Shown: positions 8,418-15,824 of the stretch, piece by piece
Position numbering within the stretch: position 1 is the stretch's first letter
Layout of the letters: every line of letters begins with the position of its first letter
Source: a virus
IMG/VR virus record: IMGVR_UViG_3300024346_000280
Coordinates: 1 to 33,221 of that record
Strand: one strand, 5' to 3'
DNA length: 33,221 bases
The notes under the pieces: generated by a model
The model's database searches: none
What the model saw: the letters and a program-made list of their open reading frames with translations, nothing else
What the model was told of the DNA's origin: nothing
Position numbers and translations under genes: made by a program

Positions 8418-8678
8418 TTAGTATTTCTTGAAAAGCGAATCCCACGCTTCTTTCGTCTTCTTTCCCTTGATGCTCCCATAAGCGGCCATTCCCGCCTTAT
8501 GATGCATGGGCTTGCCTAATGCCATAAAATATCTGTCGAATGTAATCATTGGAGGTGGCGGGCTCCTGTACGGAGGTGCAGTAACCTCCTCGGCTACTTT
8601 TTCCCCAACTACAGGTGCTGAAGCTGTTAGCTCCTCTTCCAGCTCGTCAATAAAATCTTTTTCTTCTTCATCACTCAT
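8418..8678 (-). CDS. small acidic-N/basic-C protein, function unknown
   Basis: The 86-residue protein has an acidic first third (DEEEKDFIDELEEEL), a Pro-rich middle (PPYRSPPPP), and a basic C-terminal helix-like region with FDRYFMALGKPMHHKAGMAAYG and KTKEAWDSLFKKY. The end resembles short helical modules in small phage proteins next to sheath and terminator genes, but I cannot name the family. It lies three bases after the preceding gene and 16 bases before the sheath gene. It could be a small assembly factor for sheath or neck. Confidence 0.6.
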   Translation of the reverse strand: MSDEEEKDFIDELEEELTASAPVVGEKVAEEVTAPPYRSPPPPMITFDRYFMALGKPMHHKAGMAAYGSIKGKKTKEAWDSLFKKY

Positions 8679-8681
8679 AAA

Positions 8682-9722
8682 TTAAGGTCCTGTTATAATT
8701 GGGTCCTGTACGCTAATGTCTACAGGGTCTTCACTGATCTCTGCGTTGGTTCCTTCAATACCCTCTACTAGACATAGGGTGAACTCATCAATGAGAGTGT
8801 CCGCAGGAGTAAATATGTCAAACGGGGTAGCAAAGTCTAAAGTTAGCATCCGCATGTAAGCCATGTCGGGTACGTACTCTGGACGGTTTACAAAATCTGT
8901 GCCGCTCATCTTCAAATCGATTATCCCCTGCCCTTCCAAAAACGTTCTAGACAGTGTGAATATAGACTTTAGTATAGCATAAAGATAGATTAGTTGCTCC
9001 TGATTAGCAGTAACTACCTGTATTTGGTACTTATTAGCATACAGACCACCCTTACGCTCGATTATTTCTTTAGAGTTCCTGCGGTCGTACAGAGGCGAAG
9101 GCTCTCCAAGTACCTCGTCCGCAGGCTCCCTAATCTCGAAAACAGAGGTAGCGTCTGGGACCGTGGACCAATCAGACCCCACCATCAAGTTACTAGCAGA
9201 GTTGGCTATAATCTCCCTCTGCTGCCCCTCGCCAGTTCCGGCTACTATATGGACCACTAACCTCTCAGCTCCGTCTGTAAATTGGCCTATGTAAAATGTC
9301 CTGTTGGTAACATTTATAGTATTTAAGGTAGCTGAGAGGACATAATGTGGGCCAAACACAACTGCCCCCAGTCCAGACATACCAGACACGGAGGCAGCCC
9401 CGCCTAGAATTTCACCATCAAGTCCGCCGTCGTAGGAGAACTCGTCTGGGTATCCAATCTCCTTGAAATCGCCTAGATAGGCACCTTGTGAGTGCTCGTC
9501 GTCGGACCTTAGCAGGATAACCAGCGCAGGAACGGACAGGTTACCTCGTGGGTAGTTTATGGCCAAGTCTATCTGGTTTGACTTGATGAAATCCCGCATC
9601 TGCTGCTGGTCCCCACGGGAGATAGTTCGAAAAAGCTGGTCGATGTACCTTGAGTCATTCCTAAGGGTTCTAATGCCTCGGGAGATGACAGTCTGTAAGA
9701 TAAGCTCAGGTACCAACGACAT
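8682..9722 (-). CDS. neck/tail-terminator region structural protein, function unknown
   Basis: The 346-residue protein opens with SLVPELILQTVISRGIRTLRNDSRYIDQLF, a helix of the type at the start of tail-completion proteins. The middle is beta-rich (residues 60-200). The C-terminal half contains KYQIQVVTANQEQLIYLYAILKSIF and a final strand-rich part with FATPFDIFTPADTLIDEF. Position just before the sheath and after an HK97-gp10-like gene suggests a role in the head-tail joint or tail terminator ring. I do not recognise a named family. Its ATG overlaps the preceding TAA by one base (TAATG). Confidence 0.6.
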   Translation of the reverse strand: MSLVPELILQTVISRGIRTLRNDSRYIDQLFRTISRGDQQQMRDFIKSNQIDLAINYPRGNLSVPALVILLRSDDEHSQGAYLGDFKEIGYPDEFSYDGGLDGEILGGAASVSGMSGLGAVVFGPHYVLSATLNTINVTNRTFYIGQFTDGAERLVVHIVAGTGEGQQREIIANSASNLMVGSDWSTVPDATSVFEIREPADEVLGEPSPLYDRRNSKEIIERKGGLYANKYQIQVVTANQEQLIYLYAILKSIFTLSRTFLEGQGIIDLKMSGTDFVNRPEYVPDMAYMRMLTLDFATPFDIFTPADTLIDEFTLCLVEGIEGTNAEISEDPVDISVQDPIITGP

Positions 9723-10213
9723 TATATGGAACTCCTAGCCATGACTCTACTGAACACTTCATCAATGATATTGTTCTCAAGCTCAGCCTTCACCTCGTCA
9801 ATGATGTTCCTAGGGTGTATCCCAGGGTGTATCCAAGGCTCCGACTTCTGGGATATCATCCTGAATTTCACCGGACGACCTTGCTCAACCAATGGTATAA
9901 CCCTATGGGTCCTACCTTTAAGGAACCCTGGTTTCAAGTCATAAGGATCGGACCCACTCTCAACCTGGTTTGCTAGGTCATTTGTAAGAGACATGACGAT
10001 TTCATCCCCCTCGCGCTCAACCTTTATAGCATCAAGGTAGATATCCTTAGTGGTGTTTAGCTTATTGCTGCCGGCTGCGATCTTGCGCCACACCCACTCA
10101 ACCTCGTCAGTAAGCTCCTCTAGGGCAGTGTCAATCCGTAAATGGACATGGTCTACTAACTCAGCCATTGCTTTATCGTCAATGTCAAATGATATGTGTA
10201 CGCCACTTGACAT
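9722..10213 (-). CDS. HK97-gp10-like/tail completion protein
   Basis: The 163-residue protein has a helical N-terminus (AMAELVDHVHLRIDTALEELTDEVEWVWRKIA), then a beta region with TKDIYLDAIKVEREGDEIVMSLTN, and a C-terminal helix. This order of an alpha-helical start, a self-pairing beta sheet, and a Gly/Pro-rich loop (KPGFLKGRTHRVIPL) is typical of HK97 gp10-like neck proteins that join connector and tail. Overlaps by a single base on both sides show it belongs to the neck operon. Confidence is moderate because the family is highly divergent. Confidence 0.58.
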   Translation of the reverse strand: MSSGVHISFDIDDKAMAELVDHVHLRIDTALEELTDEVEWVWRKIAAGSNKLNTTKDIYLDAIKVEREGDEIVMSLTNDLANQVESGSDPYDLKPGFLKGRTHRVIPLVEQGRPVKFRMISQKSEPWIHPGIHPRNIIDEVKAELENNIIDEVFSRVMARSSI

Positions 10214-11022
10214 TAGCAGGACACCCTAGCTTGAAGTGATCTCTTGTCCTCCGACGTAGCAAAAGGGCTTGTGTTGATCAGTTGTACGTGCCTCTTACGA
10301 AGATTGACTAACTCTCCAAGATTTCTACCATCCCGATCACGCCTCTCGGTTGGTGGCTGGAAGGCGATCCACTCAAAATATGCATTGTATTTGATAGAGA
10401 ACCTAACTCCTACGTCTGGCTGGCCGCCGACCCACTTTATAATCTTACCAGGTCCTAGCTCAAAATCCGTACCTTCTTGGTACACGACACCGAACTCATC
10501 CTCACACCAGATGGAGGATGCGGGCTCGTACCACAGCCTATCCTCATCGTCATCAAGCATAGTGATTATGCCTTCGGCGGCAGCCTTGGACCCCGACCCA
10601 CGAATCAGTACGTGGCCTTCGTCAATAGGCTCTGGCCAGGTAGCTGTCAGCTTATCAGCGGTCCCTATGTGCCTACCATCCCCGTCGCACGTGGGGTAGT
10701 TAGGGGTAGGGCTAAAAATTGCGTCTCCAGGCAAATAGATACCCGAGTCAAGAACATTTCTCTGGTGTCTAGCACCGGTAAAGATACCCGTTATAAGGGC
10801 AGGGGACCGGAACAGGTACCCATCTCGCCCGCACCTGGTGCAGAAGGGCTCCCTCCTTGCCTCTTCTCCGTCATCCCTAGTACTGGCGTACACGTCCTCG
10901 ACCCTACACGTACAGGCTAAACCTATCTCATGTATCATTTGAACGCCCCTGTTATTTACTAGCCCGTCCTGAAAACCGGTCTGAAAATCTACAGCAGTGC
11001 CCAGATTCAAGTTCTGTGCCAT
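10213..11022 (-). CDS. neck protein with CxC/CxxC putative zinc knuckle
   Basis: The 269-residue protein carries C37-x-C39 and C61-x2-C64, a spacing suited to a structural zinc site, within the first 70 residues. The remainder is beta-rich, with GIFTGARHQRNVLDSGIYL at about 80-98, then RLWYEPASSIWCEDEFGVVYQEG at about 162-184, and NAYFEWIAFQPPTERR near 215-230. Position among neck genes suggests a connector or tail-attachment protein. The start ATG (11020-11022) has no SD, and a TTGACT-17-TAAACT promoter places the transcription start at the ATG itself, so it may be translated from a leaderless mRNA. Confidence 0.62.
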   Translation of the reverse strand: MAQNLNLGTAVDFQTGFQDGLVNNRGVQMIHEIGLACTCRVEDVYASTRDDGEEARREPFCTRCGRDGYLFRSPALITGIFTGARHQRNVLDSGIYLPGDAIFSPTPNYPTCDGDGRHIGTADKLTATWPEPIDEGHVLIRGSGSKAAAEGIITMLDDDEDRLWYEPASSIWCEDEFGVVYQEGTDFELGPGKIIKWVGGQPDVGVRFSIKYNAYFEWIAFQPPTERRDRDGRNLGELVNLRKRHVQLINTSPFATSEDKRSLQARVSC

Positions 11023-11028
11023 TATTGG

Positions 11029-11057
11029 AGTTTATTATCTTAGAAGCTTAAAGTCAA
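11029..11057 (-). promoter_or_regulatory. sigma70-like promoter predicted to give a leaderless mRNA
   Basis: The -35 box TTGACT (11057-11052), a 17-nt spacer and the -10 box TAAACT (11034-11029) lie just before the ATG at 11022-11020. The start site, about seven bases after the -10 box, would fall on the ATG. No SD is present in front of this gene. The -35 box is 5/6 and the -10 box 4/6 relative to consensus. The 83-nt gap holds nothing else I can identify. Confidence 0.45.
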
Positions 11058-11105
11058 GGTAATTGTAAGTCCGCATTTTACTCATCAAGTGACACGTAAA
11101 GCAAG

Positions 11106-11477
11106 TTAAAATTGCACACGCTCGTACTTAATTCTAGGTTTCAGAGGTTTGCCCTTAAGGTACTCAGGTACAGACACTTCCTGGATCTCTACCACACCTA
11201 ATTGCAGCATTTTTATACTGGAGTACGGGATGGTAGCCCTGACAATCTTATCTGGACCTTGTTGGTTGACAACGCCGATCCTCAAAACCCCCGATTCTGG
11301 GTCGTTGTCGATTACGCCACCAGTCAGAACACCGCTGCTCCAAATCCTGTCACGCTTCTCTTTGTCACCTACCACAAGCTCGTAAGTTCCTGCGCAAACG
11401 TGCTTGTATATAAGGGGTTGACGTGGGGACATCCTGATGCGGACAAAATCTCCACTCGTTATCCTTGTGATGTGCAT
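11106..11477 (-). CDS. neck-region beta protein, paralogue of the upstream gene
   Basis: The 123-residue protein shares its layout with the preceding 175-residue protein. Both have a strand resembling SGDFVRIRM or PGMQLRIVL, a GVLTGGVIDNDPESGVLRI or GVLIGAVTTNNPTSGQLSM hairpin, a YSSIKMLQLGVVEIQE or YASMAIVQRVVQITEL strand, and an ending LKPRIKYERV or LNPRVKLVRV. This looks like tandem duplication and divergence. It lies two bases after its paralogue with no SD, so translation is likely coupled. It precedes the leaderless promoter. The function is unknown; a small beta-barrel neck or decoration protein is likely. Confidence 0.6.
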   Translation of the reverse strand: MHITRITSGDFVRIRMSPRQPLIYKHVCAGTYELVVGDKEKRDRIWSSGVLTGGVIDNDPESGVLRIGVVNQQGPDKIVRATIPYSSIKMLQLGVVEIQEVSVPEYLKGKPLKPRIKYERVQF

Positions 11478-11479
11478 AA

Positions 11480-12007
11480 TTAGGATTTTACACGCACAAG
11501 CTTCACCCTGGGATTGAGAAGTTGTCCGCCCACAAGCTTAGTACCAAGGGCGGCAGCCCCTGGAGTTGTGGCAGTCTCTATAAGCTCTGTAATCTGCACC
11601 ACACGCTGTACTATGGCCATGGATGCGTACTGTACGTCGGCGCGGTAAGACTTCCTAGTAACCTCGTCTGAGACAGTCATAGACAACTGCCCAGAAGTAG
11701 GGTTATTAGTAGTCACAGCACCTATGAGGACACCCTTCTCGTACCCTCTTCGGGATCTCCTTTTGTCGTTGGGTACTAAGAAATTTCCTCTTTTTGTAAC
11801 CCTGGGAACCATCTGGTGCCCCCCTCGAAGCACGATCCTAAGCTGCATCCCAGGCTGTATCTGTGACAGATGCAGGGGGATGGAAGGGTCTTCTATGTCA
11901 ACTGAAGGTACGTCTGCAAGCGGTATGCAAATCCACCCGTCTGTTACCATACCAATAGTAGAGTTGCTGTCGCAAACCCACCCGTCCGTGAACATTGACA
12001 AGCTCAT
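11480..12007 (-). CDS. neck-region beta protein (larger paralogue)
   Basis: The 175-residue protein carries the paralogous beta domain from about residue 50 to the end, with a basic loop (VTKRGNFLVPNDKRRSRRGYEKG). In front of it lies a short extra N-terminal segment with repeated 'TDGW[VI]C' (residues 7-12 and 22-27), absent from the smaller copy. The ATG overlaps the TAA of the preceding fibre gene by one base. Like its paralogue it sits between the fibre block and neck genes. Two Trp/Cys repeats at the N-terminus suggest an additional binding element. Function unknown. Confidence 0.6.
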   Translation of the reverse strand: MSLSMFTDGWVCDSNSTIGMVTDGWICIPLADVPSVDIEDPSIPLHLSQIQPGMQLRIVLRGGHQMVPRVTKRGNFLVPNDKRRSRRGYEKGVLIGAVTTNNPTSGQLSMTVSDEVTRKSYRADVQYASMAIVQRVVQITELIETATTPGAAALGTKLVGGQLLNPRVKLVRVKS

Positions 12008-12702
12008 TAGGTATCTCTTACCTTGTCAAACGTCTTAGGTCTAGTAGGAGTTGTGTCAGGTGAAGCGGAGATGGTGAACGTATCTGTTTCTCCTTCTCCA
12101 GTTCCGCCCTCGGTAGCCGCATCCGCAGCTGCTTTGCTAGGGAACCAGCGCTCGCGCCCAGAGATGAGCAAGCCCTCTGTGCTGTAGACCATGTTGTCTC
12201 TCTTAGAGTACCTATCTCTAGCGTGTACAGCCTCTGCAGTGTCAGGCACGACGGATGCGTTGATCACTGCCACGTTGACGAGTCCTGTAGCGTCCACAAT
12301 AGCGTTCGGCCCTGAGTCGTCGTCGTTGAGTACACCTATACCACGAATCTGGATGTCGCCCTCCGTGACGCTCGCCTCCAGCCCTACCTTACCGCTAGAT
12401 ATGTCGATGCTGATGGCCGAAGCTGGGTTGTTCACGTCGCGGATGTTGAGACCCCCATGCCAATTGCGGATTTGCAGGTTAGTTGCCGAGTTGCTGAGCG
12501 AGAAGGATGGCCGCCCAGAGCCTGGCACGAACGACGCGCAGTTACCGAGGAAGTTTTGGTTGCCGGCACTCGCAGGGATAACTGCGTTATCCCCGGAGAA
12601 AACGCAGTCGATGAACGACGCAGACAGATTTGTGACGTTTGATACGTTGCACCTCTTGAAGATGCAGCCAGTCGACCCCCCTCCGTCCCCCGTCACAGCC
12701 AT
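12007..12702 (-). CDS. beta-helix fibre-like protein, C-terminal part (frameshifted from the upstream part)
   Basis: This 231-residue open frame reads as the C-terminal part of the gene starting at 13349. The same frame continues upstream without stop through the overlap (LIDVTLRGAGQPAYISLEGF just before this ATG), so the true protein is probably a single chain of about 447 residues spanning 12007-13349. Short repeats of the beta-helix kind are visible, such as CIFKRCNVSNVTNLSASFIDC, followed by alternating strands to about residue 140. The last 60 residues are Thr/Pro/Asp-rich. An independent start is unlikely because GAGG lies only two bases before the ATG. Its likely role is a head, neck or tail fibre. 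See the frameshift finding. Confidence 0.62.
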   Translation of the reverse strand: MAVTGDGGGSTGCIFKRCNVSNVTNLSASFIDCVFSGDNAVIPASAGNQNFLGNCASFVPGSGRPSFSLSNSATNLQIRNWHGGLNIRDVNNPASAISIDISSGKVGLEASVTEGDIQIRGIGVLNDDDSGPNAIVDATGLVNVAVINASVVPDTAEAVHARDRYSKRDNMVYSTEGLLISGRERWFPSKAAADAATEGGTGEGETDTFTISASPDTTPTRPKTFDKVRDT

Positions 12703-12770
12703 GTCCTCAAAGATGGTGTCCGTGAAGTCGAAGCCTTCCAGCGAGATGTACGCAGGCTGACCCGCGCCTC

Positions 12771-13349
12771 TCAGGGTGACGTCGATGAGTCCCGATCTGC
12801 GATGTACAGGCCGCGCCCATGGAACTCATCGATGCCTAGTCTCGCAGCTAGGGTGAACGCGTCGTCAAGGTTGTTGACAGGGCTCCCATCCGTTCCCGCT
12901 GGAAACGTGGTGCCGGGTATGCCCGTCAGGAGGTCGATGTTGATGACGCCGTTGTACGCGGTGTCCTGCTGTAGAGATAAGATCTGCTCCACGGATTGCG
13001 TGATCGGTTGCAGCCCGACTAGGAACGTGGTGAACATGCCGAGGGTCGGGATCGCAATGGCCTTGGAAGGCTCTTGCGGCGCTAGGTTGCCCGTGAAGTA
13101 GATCGTGATGTCTTCCTCCGGGGGGCGGATGCGCCAGCCGGAACCGTTCTGGATGAAGAAGTACGCGCCTTGGTCGATGCCTGGCGTAAGAGGGTTGCCG
13201 CCATCCGACGCGAATGCAGGCGGGTACTTCGCGTTGTCACTAAGCTTTACCCACTCCTTCCACTCGCTGTACAAGTCGGTCTTCACGTCAACCTCGGTTA
13301 TGCCCGAGTCGAGAGTGATAATGAGGTTCGGTCCGTCGAATGTAGGCAT
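12771..13349 (-). CDS. beta-helix fibre-like protein, N-terminal part (frameshifted)
   Basis: The 192-residue frame opens with a domain of the type TFDGPNLIITLDSGITEVDVK with a helix-like YSEWKEWVKLSDNAKYPPAF, which I recognise as common at the N-terminus of phage fibre-like virion proteins. It continues with GSGWRIRPPEED and a VNNLDDAFTLAARLGIDEFHGRG segment that normally leads straight into a parallel beta-helix. Here the frame breaks after GLYIADRD and stops after six more codons, while the -1 frame continues with the expected beta-helix. The domain order therefore supports one gene with a -1 frameshift, not two. The ATG is preceded by no clear SD and lies five bases after the upstream stop. 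Confidence 0.65.
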   Translation of the reverse strand: MPTFDGPNLIITLDSGITEVDVKTDLYSEWKEWVKLSDNAKYPPAFASDGGNPLTPGIDQGAYFFIQNGSGWRIRPPEEDITIYFTGNLAPQEPSKAIAIPTLGMFTTFLVGLQPITQSVEQILSLQQDTAYNGVINIDLLTGIPGTTFPAGTDGSPVNNLDDAFTLAARLGIDEFHGRGLYIADRDSSTSP

Positions 13350-13354
13350 TATAA

Positions 13355-15007
13355 TTATGGGTTCGTGTAGGTACGGTCGAAGACTTGAGACACTGGGAGC
13401 GATGTGTCGGTGGTTGGCATCGTGAAGTTTAGGATGTCGGCTGGAAGGTAAGACTTCGAGAAGACGCGAATGTCCACCGCGACGCCAGCGCCGAGCGTGA
13501 TGGCGTAGGACCCTGTGGTCACATCCTCCTGCCCTGTTAGCTCAGTAGTGGTGCCGAAAGCGTAGACACGGACCTCGGTCGGGTTTTGCAGGCCCGTGAG
13601 TGTCACAGAGACATTGTTGTTGACTGTCGTCGATGGAGTGCCTGTGTTGTTGTAGACGCTAGGCGTATCGCCTCCACCAGTGACGTTGATGATCGTCGCG
13701 CTGCCATTGTCGTTCTCGATGGCGGCATCCGTGCTTCCCGATGGACCTGCTGTGAGATTGCTACCTGCGGTACCAGCGTAGCCTGAGAACTTGTTGCCTT
13801 TGCTAGTCTGTGTTGTCGGCCCCCCAGACAGGAGTCCCACTGCGTGACCGTCACTGAACTGAAAGGTGGAGCCAACGATGTCTGTGAGGTCGTCTGTGAA
13901 GCAGAACGGAACGCCGTCTGCTGTGTTGGCATTGATGACCGTGCAGGCCAAGAAGTCGCCAATGTTGCTCAGCTGTGCCGACGTGCAATCAATGAAAAGC
14001 GTAGAGATAGCACTCACAGTCGCGCCGTCCAACTGGAAGTCACCGCCGTGAATGAACGAACAACCATAAAGGTTGGCTGCGTCTACGTTCGCGTCGTCGC
14101 AGTCGAAGTACCAACGCTGCCCAGCAGATGCCGCCTGTACAACGCAGCCTTGTGCGCCTGATGCGTCATCCCCTGTGCCGGTCTTGATCCCCAACTCAAA
14201 GCTCTGCACACCCGACCCACCGACTACCTCTAGCCCGTAGAACGACGTAGCAACGTCCCAGTCTTCCCACAGGATGGTTTTGTTCGTGTCGCTGAAGCCG
14301 TGAGTCACAGCATCATTTGCACCGAATCGAATCGGTGTGTTGATGTCTACAGACCCACCTGTTCCACTCTTAGCAGTGCCCCAAGCTCCTGCCTCTGCCG
14401 TAGCTACGATGTCGTCCCAAGTCCAGTCTACTGATCCTGTGTTTTGACCCTCAACTTGGATCCCTGGTGTTGCCGAAGGTAGGCGCCACATCGCGTCTAC
14501 CCAGGTGTTGTCAGCCATTCGGGGCATCGTCGGCGTCTGTGTAGTCACTCCGACATATCGGACTGCTGATGCCGCTGGTGCCGTCCCGTTGGTGTTGTCT
14601 GGACTTGCCGACGCTTTGTCGATGTCCACCACGAGCATCACCCAGCCGCCGTTCACTGCTTTTGGATAGTCGTCTGATCCTGCGACGTAGACCTCAAACC
14701 AGTCGCTTACTGTTGCTCCACAGAAGCGAACGGTCATACCGCCCGCTGCTTTCGTGTTGAGCAAGCCCGCGATACCGCAGTTCACCCAGAGATAGAACGT
14801 GTTCCCGCTCCAGTTCTGAGCAGTGCCAGCGTCGTAGAGGAGCCCGTCGCGTGATGAACCCGAGTAGTAGCCGAAGGAGCGTGAGCCCTGGATGAAAATC
14901 TCAGTATCCGCCGTGCCGCCGGCGGATCCCGAGAGGTCATCCGGTGTCGTTACTGTGTCCACTGTCTCGAATCCAGATAGGAGCGTTCTGTTGTCTGTGA
15001 TTGCCAT
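13355..15007 (-). CDS. large beta-rich fibre/adhesin-like virion protein
   Basis: The 550-residue protein is Gly/Thr/Ser/Asp/Asn-rich with few Lys, as in extracellular or fibre-like phage proteins. Residues 1-230 look like a jelly-roll or concanavalin-like domain (SRSFGYYSGSSRDGLLYD, then FYLWVNCGIAGLLN, then WVMLVVDIDKAS and VDAMWRLPSATPGIQVEG). Residues 240-440 carry short CTxI/NC-type turns of a beta-helix (WYFDCDDANVDAANLYGCSF; TLFIDCTSAQLSNIGDFLAC). The C-terminal 90 residues form an Ig-like or carboxypeptidase-regulatory-like domain and end with FDRTYTNP, similar to the ending of the 805-residue protein. A strong SD (AAGGAGG) precedes the ATG. It probably binds the host surface or decorates the capsid or neck. 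Confidence 0.62.
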   Translation of the reverse strand: MAITDNRTLLSGFETVDTVTTPDDLSGSAGGTADTEIFIQGSRSFGYYSGSSRDGLLYDAGTAQNWSGNTFYLWVNCGIAGLLNTKAAGGMTVRFCGATVSDWFEVYVAGSDDYPKAVNGGWVMLVVDIDKASASPDNTNGTAPAASAVRYVGVTTQTPTMPRMADNTWVDAMWRLPSATPGIQVEGQNTGSVDWTWDDIVATAEAGAWGTAKSGTGGSVDINTPIRFGANDAVTHGFSDTNKTILWEDWDVATSFYGLEVVGGSGVQSFELGIKTGTGDDASGAQGCVVQAASAGQRWYFDCDDANVDAANLYGCSFIHGGDFQLDGATVSAISTLFIDCTSAQLSNIGDFLACTVINANTADGVPFCFTDDLTDIVGSTFQFSDGHAVGLLSGGPTTQTSKGNKFSGYAGTAGSNLTAGPSGSTDAAIENDNGSATIINVTGGGDTPSVYNNTGTPSTTVNNNVSVTLTGLQNPTEVRVYAFGTTTELTGQEDVTTGSYAITLGAGVAVDIRVFSKSYLPADILNFTMPTTDTSLPVSQVFDRTYTNP

Positions 15008-15424
15008 CTACGCCTCCTTGCATCTTCGATCCCACGCAACTACAGCCCAGGCCGAGTCTGCATACATTTGGTCAACCGAGTCAGTCGGTATGAACACCTT
15101 GGAGTCGGGGGCGCGGTTTGCGAAGACCTCATCATCTATGTGATTCGCATCGCTACCGAACCAGTACACAGCATTCGCTGGATGCACGAAGTCTACGAGG
15201 CTGGTGTCCCCTTGGATGTTTGCGCCGTTCGTAGGTGCTAGCAGAACGATGCTGTAGTCGGACGGTAGGTCATCTGGACAAGTGATTGGTGTCGCGTCGT
15301 GAAGTACGCTGCTAGTGATGAGCGCGGGGTCGCCATGGACGTAGATTACGTCTGGGCGAAAGTTGCACAAGATAAAATCCCAGTGAGCCTGCGACCCTTG
15401 CGCTGTGATGACGACTCCGACCAT
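15008..15424 (-). CDS. SPOUT/TrmH-like fold protein (RNA methyltransferase-like, possibly inactive)
   Basis: The 138-residue protein ends with motifs of the SpoU/TrmH class of 2'-O-methyltransferases. VHPANAVYWFGSDANHIDDEV (residues 80-100) resembles motif 2, and VFIPTDSVDQMYADSAWAVVAWDRR (110-134) resembles motif 3, which in enzymes contains IP...SLN and closes the knotted AdoMet pocket. Motif 1, with its catalytic Arg (NxGxxxRT), is not visible; the N-terminal half instead has AQGSQAHWDFILCNFRPDVIYVHGD. The Asn of motif 3 also appears to be missing. So the fold is likely but catalysis is doubtful. Its place between two fibre-like genes is unusual. It has an SD (GGAAG) and begins three bases after the coiled-coil gene. 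Confidence 0.5.
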   Translation of the reverse strand: MVGVVITAQGSQAHWDFILCNFRPDVIYVHGDPALITSSVLHDATPITCPDDLPSDYSIVLLAPTNGANIQGDTSLVDFVHPANAVYWFGSDANHIDDEVFANRAPDSKVFIPTDSVDQMYADSAWAVVAWDRRCKEA

Positions 15425-15427
15425 AAA

Positions 15428-15760
15428 TCACTTCCATTTCTCAAGGACAGCTACACACTCGTCCTTGAGTTTGTCGTTGCCCTGCTTACCTGCTTCGTTG
15501 CGTAGGTCTTTGATGAAGTCCCTAAGCTCAATGACAGACATGGACTTGTGCCCAAGGTTATTGTTGATTGCGTTTAGCTCTTTGAACGCGTCGTTGACCT
15601 GCTGCTTCTGGGCAGTGATCTTGGCGTAGGCTTCGTCGACCTGCTTCCGGACATGCACCAGCTCCTCAGAGCGCTCGACGAGCCGGGCCTGTTCGTCCCG
15701 AAGCTCGTCTTCTGCGTTCTTAAGCTGTCTACAGGCTTTACATCGTATGCTTGTTGTCAT
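15428..15760 (-). CDS. small coiled-coil protein with N-terminal CxxC
   Basis: From the chosen ATG (15758-15760) this is a 110-residue, charged, helical protein. Heptad-like Glu/Lys/Arg/Gln/Leu spacing runs from about residues 15 to 65 (ELRDEQARLVERSEELVHV, then VDEAYAKITAQKQQVNDAF). IRCKACRQLK near the start gives a CxxC pair and may be a half zinc-ribbon or disulphide. A start 13 codons earlier at 15799 is possible but would add a segment of odd composition that covers the GTATAC dyad, and no strong SD supports either. It lies between two fibre genes and may be a fibre chaperone or an internal scaffold. I do not recognise it. Confidence 0.55.
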   Translation of the reverse strand: MTTSIRCKACRQLKNAEDELRDEQARLVERSEELVHVRKQVDEAYAKITAQKQQVNDAFKELNAINNNLGHKSMSVIELRDFIKDLRNEAGKQGNDKLKDECVAVLEKWK

Positions 15761-15776
15761 TGCCTTGATGTTACCA

Positions 15777-15790
15777 TGTATACTGGTATA
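15777..15790. promoter_or_regulatory. GTATAC-TG-GTATAC dyad in the fibre-gene gap
   Basis: Two copies of the palindrome GTATAC separated by two bases form a 14-bp symmetric site between the stop of the 805-residue gene and the chosen start of the coiled-coil gene. It could be an operator, a methylation target, or chance. I see no strong promoter around it (a weak TTGCAG-17-TAACAT runs through it on the minus strand). Confidence 0.2.
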
Positions 15791-15824
15791 CTGCAACATT
15801 TTACAGTGCCCCAGCTAGTACGTA

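Noticed and set aside
8418-8678. 86-aa gene as a sheath terminator protein
   Set aside because: No length or motif match to known sheath terminators; left as unknown.
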